A stretch of DNA of 64,000 nucleotides from Mesorhizobium sp. (GCF_017306545.1 NZ_JAFKID010000007.1:186001-250000); one strand, 5' to 3'. Numbered from the stretch's first letter, positions 46,388-55,154 are shown. Numbers and translations: made by a program. Notes: generated by a model from the letters alone, not told the origin.

Positions 46388-47986
46388 TCAAATCTCGCCG
46401 ACGTCGAATTGCAGCCGCTTGGCCGAATCGATCGTCTTGTGCGCGCGCACTTCGGCCAACACTTTTTCAGGGAAGGGCGCGTCGAGATAGAGCAGCGCGA
46501 TGGCGTCGCCGCCCGGCCGGTCGCGGCCGAGCTGGAAGTTGGCGATGTTGACGCCGTTGTTCCCGCACAGCGAGCCGAGCAGGCCGATGATGCCGGGCGC
46601 ATCCGCATTGGTGGTGTAGAGCATGTGCCGGCCGACCTCGGCATCCAGGTTGATGCCCTTGATCTGGATGAAGCGCGGCTTGCCGTCGGAGAAGCAGGTG
46701 CCGGCGATGGCGCGCGTCATGTTCTCGGTCTTCACCGTCAGCTTGATGTAGCCGTCGAAGACGCCGGACTTGTCGCGCTTGACTTCGGCGACGATGATGC
46801 CGCGCTCCTTCACCATGATCGGCGCCGACACCATGTTCACGTCGGAGACCTGCGGCCGGATCAACCCGGCAAGGGCGGCCGAGATCAGCGCACGCGTGTT
46901 CATCTGCGCGGTCGAGCCGTCGAACAGGATCTCGACCTCCTTGATCGGCTCCTCCGTCACCTGGCCGACGAAGGCGCCGAGCACCTCCGCCAGCTTGACG
47001 AACGGCTTCAGACGCGGCGCTTCCTCCGCCGTGATGGAGGGCATGTTGATGGCGTTGGAGACGGCGCCCTTGACGAGATAGTCGGCCATCTGCTCGGCGA
47101 TTTGCAGGGCGACGTTTTCCTGCGCTTCCGCCGTCGAGGCGCCGAGATGCGGCGTCGCCACGACGTTTTCCAGCCCGAACAGGGCGTTTTCGGTCGCCGG
47201 CTCCGTCTCGAACACGTCGATGCCGGCGCCCGCCACTTTGCCGCTTTTCAGCGCGGCGACGAGGTCAGCCTCGACCACTAGCCCGCCGCGCGCGCAGTTG
47301 ATGATGCGCACGCCGTTTTTCATTTTCGCGATGGCCTCGGCGTTGATGATGCCTCGGGTCTTGTCGGTCATCGGCGTGTGCAGGGTGATGAAGTCGGAGC
47401 GGGTGAAAAGGTCGTCCAGTTCGACCTTCTCGACGCCCAGTTCCTCGGCGCGCTTGTCCGAGAGGAAGGGGTCGAACGCGACAACGTGCATCTTCAGACC
47501 GATCGCCCGCTGCGCGACGATGGAGCCGATGTTGCCGCAGCCGACGACGCCGAGCGTCTTGCCGGTGATCTCGACGCCCATGAAGCGGTTCTTTTCCCAC
47601 TTCCCTGCCTGGGTCGAGGCATTGGCTTCCGGAATCTGGCGCGCCAGCGCGAAGATCATGGCGATCGCATGCTCGGCCGTGGTGATGGAATTGCCGAAGG
47701 GCGTGTTCATGACGATAATGCCGCGCCGCGAGGCGGCGGGGATATCGACGTTGTCGACGCCGATGCCGGCGCGGCCGACCACCTTCAGCTTCGTCGCGGC
47801 GGCGATCAGCTTTTCGGTGACTTTCGTCGCCGAGCGGATGGCGAGGCCGTCATAGTCGGCGATCTTCGCCAACAGGGCGTCCTTGTCCTTGCCGAGATCG
47901 GGCAAATAGTCGACCTCGACGCCGCGATCCTTGAAGATCTGCACGGCGGTGGGGGAGAGTTTGTCGGAAACGAGTACGCGGGGCAT
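46388..47986 (-). CDS. serA: D-3-phosphoglycerate dehydrogenase (long form)
   Basis: First enzyme of serine synthesis, NAD-dependent. The 532-residue product from ATG 47986 is the long form. It has a D-isomer dehydrogenase core with the NAD loop GKTLGVVGCGNIGSIVAQ and catalytic His in TPHLGASTAEAQ, then an intervening domain and a C-terminal ACT domain (about 455-532, IKGINLDAEVGRHML onward) for serine feedback. The ribosome-binding site AAGGACC lies just upstream; the frame is open further but reads through the repeat. It follows serC on the same strand after mosaic repeat 3. Confidence 0.97.
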   Translation of the reverse strand: MPRVLVSDKLSPTAVQIFKDRGVEVDYLPDLGKDKDALLAKIADYDGLAIRSATKVTEKLIAAATKLKVVGRAGIGVDNVDIPAASRRGIIVMNTPFGNSITTAEHAIAMIFALARQIPEANASTQAGKWEKNRFMGVEITGKTLGVVGCGNIGSIVAQRAIGLKMHVVAFDPFLSDKRAEELGVEKVELDDLFTRSDFITLHTPMTDKTRGIINAEAIAKMKNGVRIINCARGGLVVEADLVAALKSGKVAGAGIDVFETEPATENALFGLENVVATPHLGASTAEAQENVALQIAEQMADYLVKGAVSNAINMPSITAEEAPRLKPFVKLAEVLGAFVGQVTEEPIKEVEILFDGSTAQMNTRALISAALAGLIRPQVSDVNMVSAPIMVKERGIIVAEVKRDKSGVFDGYIKLTVKTENMTRAIAGTCFSDGKPRFIQIKGINLDAEVGRHMLYTTNADAPGIIGLLGSLCGNNGVNIANFQLGRDRPGGDAIALLYLDAPFPEKVLAEVRAHKTIDSAKRLQFDVGEI

Positions 47987-48010
47987 GGGTGTGGTCCTTG
48001 GCGCTGGTTT

Positions 48011-48174
48011 CCCCTCCCCCTTGAGGGGAGGGTGGTCGCGTAGCGACCGGGAGGGGGTAGCGCGGCCGTGCTCGACATTCCGAGAAGCCGCTTGGTTTGC
48101 GTGAGGTTGGCGGGGTTGAGGTGACCCCACCCGACCGGACTGCGTCCGGCCACCCTCCCCTCAAGGGGGAGGGG
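48011..48174. repeat. Mosaic palindromic repeat, copy 3 (serC-serA)
   Basis: About 164 bp with ends CCCTCCCCCTTGAGGGGAGG and CCTCCCCTCAAGGGGGAGGG, and internal hairpins GGTCGCGTAGCGACC and CCGGACTGCGTCCGG. It shares ends with copies 1 and 2 in the ugp operon but has a different centre. It lies between serC and serA. Confidence 0.85.
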
Positions 48175-48183
48175 GACGTAGGG

Positions 48184-49359
48184 TTAGGCAGCCGCCTTCA
48201 GCGTCGCCTTCTGCTGGCTGAAAGCCCAGTCGAGCCACGGAAGCAACGCTTCGATATCCGCCGTCTCGACGGTGGCGCCGCACCAGATGCGCAGGCCGGG
48301 CGGGGCGTCGCGGTAATGGCCGATGTCGTAGGCGACGCCTTCCTTGTCGAGCACTGAAACCAGACCCTTGGCGAAGGCCGCCTGACCGTCGGCATCGAGT
48401 GCGGTGACGTCCGGATCGACGATGGACAGGCAGACCGAGGTGTTGGAACGCGTCGCCGGGTCGGCGGCCAGATGGCCGAGCCATGGCGACTTTTCGACGA
48501 AGCGGGCGATGGCGGCGGCATTGGCGTCGGCGCGGGCGACCAGCGCGTCGAGCCCGCCGACGCCCTTCGCCCATTGCAGCGTGTCGAGATAGTCCTCGAC
48601 GCAGAGCATGGAGGGCGTGTTGATCGTCTCGCCCTTGAAGATGCCCTCGATCAGCTTGCCGTTCGAGGTGAGGCGGAAGATCTTCGGCAGCGGCCAGGCC
48701 GGCTTGTAGCTCTCCAGCCGCGCGACGGCGCGCGGCGACAGGATCAGCATGCCGTGCGCGCCTTCGCCGCCGAGCGCCTTCTGCCAGGAGAAGGTGACGA
48801 CATCGAGCTTTGCGAAGTCGAGGCGCTGCGCGAAGGCGGCGGAGGTGGCGTCGCAGACGGTCAGGCCGGCGCGATCATTTGGAATGAAATCGCCATTGGG
48901 CACGCGCACGCCGGAGGTGGTGCCGTTCCAGGTGAAGACCACGTCGCGGTCGAAATTTATCTGGCCGAGGTCCGGCAGTTCGCCATAGGGCGCCTCGATG
49001 CGGCGCACGTCCGGCAGCTTTAGCTGCTTGACCACGTCGGTGATCCAGCCGGCGCCGAAGCTCTCCCAGGCGACCATGTCGACGCCGCGTTCGCCAAGCA
49101 GCGACCACAGCGCCATTTCGACGGCGCCGGTGTCGGAGGCCGGCACGATGCCGATGCGGTAATCGGCCGGCACCTGAAGCACCTCGCGGGTCAGACTGAT
49201 CGCCTGTTCCAGCTTGCTCTTGCCGATCTTCGCGCGGTGGGAGCGCCCGAGCGCGGCATCCTTCAGCGCCTCGACCGACCAGCCGGGGCGTTTCGCGCAG
49301 GGACCTGAGGAAAAATTGGGGTTCGCCGGACGGAGTCCGGGCTTGGGAAGCGTCGTCAT
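48184..49359 (-). CDS. serC: Phosphoserine aminotransferase
   Basis: Converts 3-phosphohydroxypyruvate to phosphoserine with glutamate, PLP-dependent. The 391 residues match the longer alphaproteobacterial SerC group. The PLP Lys is in [20 protein letters not shown], and the start [20 protein letters not shown] is the family N-terminal motif. [12 protein letters not shown] and [20 protein letters not shown] are conserved. It heads serC-serA; the mosaic repeat lies between the two. Its ribosome-binding site is inside a leader RNA hairpin, so translation is probably regulated. Confidence 0.96.
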   Translation of the reverse strand: MTTLPKPGLRPANPNFSSGPCAKRPGWSVEALKDAALGRSHRAKIGKSKLEQAISLTREVLQVPADYRIGIVPASDTGAVEMALWSLLGERGVDMVAWESFGAGWITDVVKQLKLPDVRRIEAPYGELPDLGQINFDRDVVFTWNGTTSGVRVPNGDFIPNDRAGLTVCDATSAAFAQRLDFAKLDVVTFSWQKALGGEGAHGMLILSPRAVARLESYKPAWPLPKIFRLTSNGKLIEGIFKGETINTPSMLCVEDYLDTLQWAKGVGGLDALVARADANAAAIARFVEKSPWLGHLAADPATRSNTSVCLSIVDPDVTALDADGQAAFAKGLVSVLDKEGVAYDIGHYRDAPPGLRIWCGATVETADIEALLPWLDWAFSQQKATLKAAA

Positions 49360-49412
49360 CGTGGTCTATCCTTCCAGATAGTAAGCCCCTCGTTGGGGAG
49401 GGGTGGCCCACG
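49360..49412 (-). ncRNA. serC leader RNA motif
   Basis: On the minus strand CCGTGGGCC is followed by hairpin GAGGGG/CCCCTC-type (49386-49403) and, after TTACTATC, a second hairpin CTATC / GATAG (49366-49381). The loop of the second hairpin carries GGAAGG, the serC Shine-Dalgarno, 6 bp before the start. Two small hairpins immediately before serC is the layout of the serC motif known from alphaproteobacteria. Assignment is from memory of that motif. Confidence 0.72.
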
Positions 49413-49497
49413 GACGGCGATATGCCCGGCGCCCTGCGGCGTCAAGAGGAAAATTTCTGTCGCGGCTGGAATGATTTTCCAAAGTGGCGGAAACGCA

Positions 49498-49520
49498 AAC
49501 GGCGGGCCAAGCCCGCCGTT
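49498..49520 (-). terminator. Terminator-like stem-loop after the outer-membrane protein gene
   Basis: AACGGCGGGC / GCCCGCCGTT, a perfect 10-bp stem with a 3-base loop, starts 22 bp beyond the stop of the porin-like gene. On the minus strand it is followed by TTTGCGTTT, giving a moderate T-run. Confidence 0.72.
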
Positions 49521-49541
49521 GAAATCGACCAGGGAGGTGGC

Positions 49542-50393
49542 TTACCAGAGGTCGTAGCGCAGGCCGACCTTGATTTCATGGGTGTCGAAGCCACCGTCGT
49601 GCCCCTGGACGCCGGTCGCGCCAGCCGCGGCGGTGCCGCTGTCCCAGCCGAACATATTGCCACCCTGGATGTGCTTGTATTTGTAGCCGACATCCAGTTT
49701 GAGATTCTTGCTGAGATCATAGGCGACGCCGGCCATCAGTGCGTAGGTGAAGCGCCAGTCCTTCTCGCCGCCGTTTTGCGAGGAGCCGACGGAAGCCGCG
49801 GTCGTGCAGTCTGCGCCGACGCAGTAGAGGTTGCTGTCGAGCCCTTTCCAGTGGACCAGCGAATAGCCGAGGCCGCCGCCGACATAGGGCGTGAAGCCGG
49901 AATAGGTGCCGAGATCGACATAGCCGTTGGCCATGACGCCGATGGTCTTGAATTTCGAGGAATCCTCGGAGCGACAGGCGGTCGTGGCCGGTTGGGAGCC
50001 GTTGCACGGTCTATCGCTCGTGGTGGTGCCGTTGAATTTTGCGTCGAAGCCTTCCACCGTCGCATCGGCGCGCAGCCAGTCGTTGAAGTGGTAGCCGATG
50101 CCGCCGCCGTAGGCGACGTCGGTGCTTATCTTGTTCGTCGCGAAGTCATTGTCGCCATAGCTGCCGGGTGGGCCAGCGTCGAATGTGCGGTAGCCGACCT
50201 TGCCGGCCCGGCTTTTGAAGACGTAGCCGATATCGCCGCGCAGATACCACCCCGAGCCGACCTCGACCGGTTGATATTCCGGCGCCTGATCGACATAGAT
50301 CGGCGGGTCGTAGTCGGCCGCCAGCGCGCCGGACAGCGGCAGCGCCGTTGCCGTCGCGGCAAGCGCAAGAACAATGCGCAGTTTGCTTGTCAT
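49542..50393 (-). CDS. Outer-membrane beta-barrel protein, Omp25/Omp31-like
   Basis: A 283-residue exported protein. The signal peptide (about residues 1-26, cut after GALA) is followed by YDPPIYVDQAPEYQPVEVGS and GWYLRGDIGYVFKS, the usual first strand of Omp25/31-type porin-like proteins. It ends in KVGLRYDLW with a terminal aromatic residue, the outer-membrane assembly signal. Alternating-residue strands such as FTPYVGGGLGYSLVHW fill the rest. Four Cys occur in extracellular loops. ATG 50393 is chosen, with GGGAG 9 bp upstream. CtrA-like boxes lie about 75-95 bp upstream. Confidence 0.88.
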   Translation of the reverse strand: MTSKLRIVLALAATATALPLSGALAADYDPPIYVDQAPEYQPVEVGSGWYLRGDIGYVFKSRAGKVGYRTFDAGPPGSYGDNDFATNKISTDVAYGGGIGYHFNDWLRADATVEGFDAKFNGTTTSDRPCNGSQPATTACRSEDSSKFKTIGVMANGYVDLGTYSGFTPYVGGGLGYSLVHWKGLDSNLYCVGADCTTAASVGSSQNGGEKDWRFTYALMAGVAYDLSKNLKLDVGYKYKHIQGGNMFGWDSGTAAAGATGVQGHDGGFDTHEIKVGLRYDLW

Positions 50394-50459
50394 CTTCACC
50401 CACTCCCGAAGTCGCCAACGGCCGTGACACGCCGCCGGTTGCCCGTATCGAGAGCATTG

Positions 50460-50487
50460 TTAACCATACAGGTTAAGTGCGGGTTAA
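50460..50487 (-). promoter_or_regulatory. CtrA-like binding boxes upstream of the porin-like gene
   Basis: TTAACCATACAGGTTAAG and an overlapping TTAA-GTGCGGG-TTAA (50473-50487) occur together. The second fits TTAA-N7-TTAA, the CtrA consensus, exactly; TTAACCAT at the other end matches the extended half-site. They lie 67-95 bp upstream of the porin-like start. CtrA control of Omp25 is known in Brucella, so cell-cycle control here is plausible. Confidence 0.6.
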
Positions 50488-50561
50488 GGATAACGAAGAG
50501 TTAGCTGGCAGAGGATGCGCCGCTGCCGCAAGCGGGGGCGGACGGGGCCAATCAGCGGGTG

Positions 50562-51593
50562 TCAGCGCTCGGTGAGCTTCAGTTCGATGCGGCGGTTCTT
50601 GGCGCGGGCCTCGTCGGTATCGGCGGGGTCGAGTGGCTGGAACTGGCCGAAGCCGGCGGCGACCAGCCGCTCCGGCGGCACGCCGTTCTCGATCAGGAAC
50701 TTCACCACCGAAGTGGCGCGGGCGGTGGAAAGCTCCCAGTTGTCCTTATAGCGGCCGGTGCCGGACAGCGGAATGTTGTCGGTGTGGCCATCGACGCGCA
50801 GCACCCAGTTGATCTCCGGCGGGATTTCCTTCTGCAACTCGATGATGGCGTCGGCCAGCTTCTTCATTTCGACCTTGCCGGCGTCGTTGATGACGTCCGA
50901 GCCGGTCGGGAACAGCACTTCCGACTGGAAGACGAAGCGGTCGCCGACGATGCGGATGTTTTCGCGGTCGGACAGAATCTCGCGCAGGCGGCCGAAGAAG
51001 TCCGAGCGGTAGCGGTTCAGTTCCTGCACGCGCTGGGCAAGCGCGACGTTGAGGCGGCGGCCGAGGTCGGCGATCTTGGTGTTGGATTCCTTGTCTTTCT
51101 CCTCGGAGACTTGCAGCGCGTCCTCAAGTGCCGCGATCTGCTTCCTCAGCGCGGCTATCTGCTGGTTGAGCAACTCGACCTGGCTGAGCGCGCGCTGGCT
51201 CACCTGCTTTTCGTTGGTCAGTTCGCCGGACAGCGCGTCGGCGCGGGCGTTGGCGGCGTCTCCGGCACCGGTGCCCTTTGCCAGCAACTGTTCCAGCCGG
51301 CTCTTTTCGGCTTCGGCGGCGTTCAGCGAGGCTTGCAGGTTGGCCAGAGAATCCTGCGCGTCCTGGGTGTTGCCCTTTTCCAGCGCAAGCAGTTGCGTCA
51401 GTTCGTTGATCTGCGAGTTGAGTCGGTTCAGCACGGCGTCCTTGCCGGAAATCTCGCGGCTGAGCAGGAACTGCGCCAGAACGAACACCGACAGCAGGAA
51501 CATGAAGGTCAAGAGCAGCGTCGACAGCGCGTCGACGAAGCCCGGCCAGTAGTCGATGCGGCGGTCCGAGCGGCGCGCGCGGGCGAGCGCCAT
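50562..51593 (-). CDS. MotB/TolR-OmpA-like peptidoglycan-binding stator protein
   Basis: A 343-residue protein with one N-terminal membrane segment (residues 16-45, YWPGFVDALSTLLLTFMFLL). Its Asp21 sits where MotB has the proton-binding Asp. A long coiled coil (about 45-190) follows, rich in Leu/Glu/Gln. The C-terminal OmpA domain carries LRVDGHTDNIPLSGTGRYKD and ELSTARATSVVKFL. It pairs with the proton-channel protein encoded just upstream (1 bp gap). Such a pair makes a proton-driven complex anchored to peptidoglycan. No flagellar or Tol-Pal genes are present, so its load is unknown. Confidence 0.88.
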   Translation of the reverse strand: MALARARRSDRRIDYWPGFVDALSTLLLTFMFLLSVFVLAQFLLSREISGKDAVLNRLNSQINELTQLLALEKGNTQDAQDSLANLQASLNAAEAEKSRLEQLLAKGTGAGDAANARADALSGELTNEKQVSQRALSQVELLNQQIAALRKQIAALEDALQVSEEKDKESNTKIADLGRRLNVALAQRVQELNRYRSDFFGRLREILSDRENIRIVGDRFVFQSEVLFPTGSDVINDAGKVEMKKLADAIIELQKEIPPEINWVLRVDGHTDNIPLSGTGRYKDNWELSTARATSVVKFLIENGVPPERLVAAGFGQFQPLDPADTDEARAKNRRIELKLTER

Positions 51594-51594
51594 A

Positions 51595-52614
51595 TTAGTG
51601 GACTCCCTGCTTTTTCAGCGCCTCGGCGATCTTTTCGAGCGTCGTGCGCATGGCCTTCTGCTCGTCGGACTGCGCCTCCACCCAGTCGCGCATGATCTGC
51701 TGTTCGGAGCGCATGTTCTTGACCAGGCCGGAAATGCCGTCGGCGAGGTTGGCCATGGCGCTGGCGACGCGAGGGTTGGAGGAGCCGTTCTCCTGCATGG
51801 AACGCAGGCGCTCCGACAGAACCCGGATCTCGTCGGCGGATTCGGCGCGCATCGCCTCCGGCACGGCGATGTCGGAAGACAGGTCCGTCACCGAGGATAG
51901 CCAGTTTTCCAGTTCGGTGTAGAAGCGCGTCTGGGCGCGGCCGGATTGCAGGTCGAGAAAGCCCAGCACCAGCGAGCCGGCAAGGCCGAACAGCGAGGAC
52001 GAAAACGCCGTGCCCATGCCCGACAGCGGCGCCGCCAGCCCTTGCTTCAGGGCGTCGAGCACGGCGGCGGCATCGCCGGAGCCGGGATCGAGCGCCTGGA
52101 TGGTATCGCTGATCGAACCGATCGTCTTCAACAGGCCCCAGAAGGTGCCGAGCAGGCCGAGGAAGACCAGCAGGCCGACGAGATAGCGCGAGGTGTCGCG
52201 GCTCTCGTCGAGGCGGGTGGCGATGGAATCCAGCATGGTGCGCATGGAGGAAGCGGAAAAGGCGACGGCCGAGGAGCGGCCGATCATCGCCTTCATCGGC
52301 GCCAGCAGCACCGGCTCGGTCGTCTCGGCGCCGGCGCGGAAGGAGTTGACCCAGCGCACTTCGCGAAACAGCCGGCCGACCTGCACGAAGGCGAGCAGGA
52401 TGCCAACCGCCAGCACGCCGACGATCAGGCCGTTGAGGCCGGGATTGGTGACGAAGGCGGTGGAGATCTGGCGCGTCAGGATGACGCCGATGAAGGCGAC
52501 GATGGCAAGGAAGATCACCATCGTCAGCACGAACACCTGCGGGCTGGACAGCTTGTGGGGATCGTAGCCCAGCACGTCCGAGCCGCGCGCCCCGAATGAT
52601 TTGAGGAAAGCCAT
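51595..52614 (-). CDS. MotA/TolQ/ExbB proton-channel family protein
   Basis: A 339-residue membrane protein with two N-terminal segments (about residues 28-75), a cytoplasmic loop, and two further segments (about 143-165 and 195-220). The channel motif FLGLLGTFWGLLKTIGSIS and the second AAPLSGMGTAFSSSLFGLAG are diagnostic for MotA/TolQ/ExbB. The C-terminal 110 residues form a helical tail ending EALKKQGVH. Its stop is 1 bp before the MotB/OmpA-like start, so the two are translationally coupled. It probably forms the pentameric stator core of the complex. Confidence 0.9.
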   Translation of the reverse strand: MAFLKSFGARGSDVLGYDPHKLSSPQVFVLTMVIFLAIVAFIGVILTRQISTAFVTNPGLNGLIVGVLAVGILLAFVQVGRLFREVRWVNSFRAGAETTEPVLLAPMKAMIGRSSAVAFSASSMRTMLDSIATRLDESRDTSRYLVGLLVFLGLLGTFWGLLKTIGSISDTIQALDPGSGDAAAVLDALKQGLAAPLSGMGTAFSSSLFGLAGSLVLGFLDLQSGRAQTRFYTELENWLSSVTDLSSDIAVPEAMRAESADEIRVLSERLRSMQENGSSNPRVASAMANLADGISGLVKNMRSEQQIMRDWVEAQSDEQKAMRTTLEKIAEALKKQGVH

Positions 52615-52731
52615 TCCAGCCTCTAGTCCGGTCCTGCCCGATTGCGTCTGGCCGATCAGGGTCGGCGCGCGACTCTAAACGGAAATGCGACCAAATTGAA
52701 AGGCATCTGCCGATTCAGGCGCGACGGCTTT

Positions 52732-53424
52732 TCACAGGCGGCTGACGACGAGGCAGTCGAGCATGGCGGCGAGATGCAGGCCGGCCCCGGCGACGACGAA
52801 GGCATGCCACAGCGCGTTGTGGAAGCGCAGGCCCTTCCAGGCGAAAAAGACGACGCCGCAGGAATAGACGATGCCGCCGGCGACGATCAGCGCCAGCGAA
52901 ACGGGCGGCAGCGTCGCCACCAGCGGTTTGGCCAGCACCAGTCCGCTCCAGCCGATGGCGAGGTAGAAGACGACGGCCAGCCGGTCGAAGCGGCCGGGCA
53001 GCAGCACCTTGATGGCGATGCCGGCAGCGGCGGCAGTCCAGACGACGGCGATCATCCAGTCGGCCAGCGGCGAATTCCTGATCTGGGCGAGAAAGGGCGT
53101 GTAGGTGGCCGCGATCAACAGATAGATGGCCGAATGGTCGAAGCGGCGAAGCACCCACTTCGCGGGCGAATCCACCGGCCACAGATTGTAGGCGAGCGAG
53201 ACGGACAGCACCGTCAGCAGCGCCACGACGTAGAAGACGGCGGCGATGTATTCGCCCGGCGCGGCGCGGGAGGCGGCCAGCACCAGCATGGCCGAGCCGG
53301 CGGCGATGGCCAGCACGATGCCGACCGCATGGACGATGCCGTCGGCGATCATCTCGGCGCGCGAATAGTGCCAGCGTCCCATCAGGGGAACCTGCGATGC
53401 CGCTTGTGTCTCTTGCATGGTCAT
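52732..53424 (-). CDS. Hemolysin III (TrhA/YqfA, PAQR-related) family membrane protein
   Basis: A 230-residue protein with seven hydrophobic segments. The family hallmarks are IADGIVHAVGIVLAIAAGSA near the start, RRFDHSAIYLLIAATYTPF with the metal-binding His, and LRFHNALWHAFVVAGAGLHL at the end. These His residues form the PAQR-type metal site. ATG 53424 with AGGA 6 bp upstream is preferred to the longer frame. Physiological role is uncertain; family members affect membrane lipid homeostasis. It stands alone on the minus strand after suhB. Confidence 0.9.
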   Translation of the reverse strand: MTMQETQAASQVPLMGRWHYSRAEMIADGIVHAVGIVLAIAAGSAMLVLAASRAAPGEYIAAVFYVVALLTVLSVSLAYNLWPVDSPAKWVLRRFDHSAIYLLIAATYTPFLAQIRNSPLADWMIAVVWTAAAAGIAIKVLLPGRFDRLAVVFYLAIGWSGLVLAKPLVATLPPVSLALIVAGGIVYSCGVVFFAWKGLRFHNALWHAFVVAGAGLHLAAMLDCLVVSRL

Positions 53425-53532
53425 GTCCGGTCCTGCCTGTCCCTGATGTGGTGGACAAGCATCGACCATGCCAGTCGAGAGTTGCGAAATTGCGACGGCG
53501 GCCTGCGGCGGGTTGCCGCCGCCCGTGTCGGG

Positions 53533-54330
53533 CTATGCCTTGAGCGGCTTCGTCACCGTCTTCAACAGCGCGCGGTGGATCGCCTCGTTGCCGGCGACGA
53601 CGGCGCCGCTCTCCAGCATCGTCTGGCCGCCGCCGACGTCGGAGACGAAGCCGCCTGCCTCGCGGATGAGCAGGATGCCGGCGGCGATGTCCCAGGCCGA
53701 GAGGCCGGTCTCCCAAAAACCGTCCATGCGGCCGGCGGCGACATAGGCGAGGTCGAGGGCGGCGGACCCCATGCGGCGGATGCCCGACACCTCGCCCATG
53801 ACGTTGCGCAGTTCGATGAGGAAATTGCCGTGGTGGCCGCGGCCGAGATGCGGCACGCCGCAGCCGATCACCGTGTCGGTGAGCTTCGTGCGCGCGGCGA
53901 CGCGCAGGCGGCGATCGTTGACGAAGGCGCCGCCACCGCGCTCGGCGGTGTAGAGCTCGTCCATGGCGGGGTTGTAGACAACGCCGGCGACGATCTGGCC
54001 CTGGCGTTCCAGCGCGACGGAAACGGAAAAGAGCGGGATGCCGTGCAGGAAATTGGTGGTGCCGTCGAGCGGATCGACGATCCAGCGGTGCTGGTCGTCG
54101 TCGCCGGAAACGGCGCCGCGCTCTTCCATCAGGAAACCGTAGCCCGGCCGGGCGCGCGACAATTCCGCGAAGATGATGTCCTCGGCCTTGCGGTCGGCCT
54201 GGCTGACATAGTCGCCGGGGCCTTTCATCGACACCTGGAGGTTCTGCACCTCGCCGAAATCGCGCGACAGCGAGCGGCCGGCCTTCATCGCCGCCTGGAC
54301 CATGACGTTGAGGAGAGCGGAGCGGGCCAT
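53533..54330 (-). CDS. suhB: Inositol-1-monophosphatase
   Basis: A 265-residue Mg2+-dependent phosphatase. Metal motifs are E69-E70 in LMEERGAVSGDD, DPLDGTTNFLHG (D86, D89) and the C-terminal SAWDIAAGILLIREAGG. The family includes SuhB, which also acts on rRNA transcription antitermination in E. coli. It lies on the minus strand between efp and the hemolysin III gene. A striking 104-bp inverted repeat of 8-bp units fills the 137-bp gap upstream of its start. Confidence 0.93.
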   Translation of the reverse strand: MARSALLNVMVQAAMKAGRSLSRDFGEVQNLQVSMKGPGDYVSQADRKAEDIIFAELSRARPGYGFLMEERGAVSGDDDQHRWIVDPLDGTTNFLHGIPLFSVSVALERQGQIVAGVVYNPAMDELYTAERGGGAFVNDRRLRVAARTKLTDTVIGCGVPHLGRGHHGNFLIELRNVMGEVSGIRRMGSAALDLAYVAAGRMDGFWETGLSAWDIAAGILLIREAGGFVSDVGGGQTMLESGAVVAGNEAIHRALLKTVTKPLKA

Positions 54331-54354
54331 GGGAAGGGTCTTTCGTTGGGTAAG

Positions 54355-54458
54355 GCTAGGGGAATAGGGGAGTAGGGGAATAAGGCAATAGGGGAGCAGG
54401 GCGGTACGGCGGTTTTATTCCCTATTCCCTTATTCCCCCACTGCCTTATTGCCCTAGC
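54355..54458. repeat. Inverted repeat made of 8-bp tandem units between efp and suhB
   Basis: The left arm reads GCTA then units GGGGAATA, GGGGAGTA, GGGGAATA, AGGCAATA, GGGGAGCA. The right arm is a tandem of TTATTCCC-type octamers ending CCCTAGC. The arms are about 85 % complementary, and the outermost GCTAGGG / CCCTAGC pairs perfectly. The period of 8 is kept throughout both arms. The central about 12 bp is TACGGCGG-like. Confidence 0.85.
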
Positions 54459-54467
54459 GACCTCATC

Positions 54468-55034
54468 TCAATCCGCCCTGCGCAGATACGTGATCTCGTT
54501 GGTGTCGACCAGGATGCGCTCGCCGGCCTCGATGAAGGGCGGCACCAGGACGCGGATGCCGTTTTCGAGGATGGCGGGCTTGTAGGAGGACGCGGCGGTC
54601 TGGCCCTTCACCACCGGGTCGGCCTCGGTGATGGCGAGCACCACCTGGTCGGGCAGCGAGACGCCGATCGGCTTTTCGCCGTAGAGGCGCACCGTCACCA
54701 TCATGCCGTCTTGCAGGAAGGCGGCGCGCTCGCCGACGAAATCCTTCTGCAATTCGAGCTGTTCGTAGCTTTCGGTGTCCATGAAGACGAGGGCTTCGCC
54801 CTGTTCGTAGAGAAAGGAGAAATCCTTGTATTCGAGATCGACCTGCTCGACCGTCTCGGCCGAACGGAAGCGCTCGTTGAGCTTGGTGCCGTTGATGAGG
54901 TTCTTCAATTCGACCTGGTTGTAGGCGCCGCCCTTGCCGGGCTTGACCGTATTGGTCTTGACCGCCACCCACAGGCCGCCGTCGTGCTCGACGACGGTGC
55001 CGGGACGGATTTCGTTGCCGCTGATCTTGGCCAT
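54468..55034 (-). CDS. efp: Elongation factor P
   Basis: A 188-residue protein from ATG 55034 ([12 protein letters not shown]). It relieves ribosome stalling at polyproline stretches. The loop lysine that is modified in many bacteria is K34 in KPGKGGAYN. The three OB/KOW-type domains are complete, ending [17 protein letters not shown]. The two Pro-rich proteins in this window (42059-43849 and 55155-56354) would be typical clients. The 3' side is followed by the octamer inverted repeat and suhB. No epmA- or earP-like modifier gene is nearby. Confidence 0.97.
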   Translation of the reverse strand: MAKISGNEIRPGTVVEHDGGLWVAVKTNTVKPGKGGAYNQVELKNLINGTKLNERFRSAETVEQVDLEYKDFSFLYEQGEALVFMDTESYEQLELQKDFVGERAAFLQDGMMVTVRLYGEKPIGVSLPDQVVLAITEADPVVKGQTAASSYKPAILENGIRVLVPPFIEAGERILVDTNEITYLRRAD

Positions 55035-55154
55035 GGATGCCTGCTGAAAAAGGGGAGTCGGGTTGGAATTCCGCTGGTGAAAGCGGCGATTTCGGCGCTT
55101 CCAAGACCACAAATCGCCTTTGCTGGCAAGAGCGCGGCGCTCCGCGCCGGCTTC

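Noticed and set aside
50562-52614. Zorya anti-phage system based on the MotA/MotB-like pair
   Set aside because: No ZorC, ZorD or ZorE-type gene lies nearby; the neighbours are hemolysin III, suhB and a porin-like gene.
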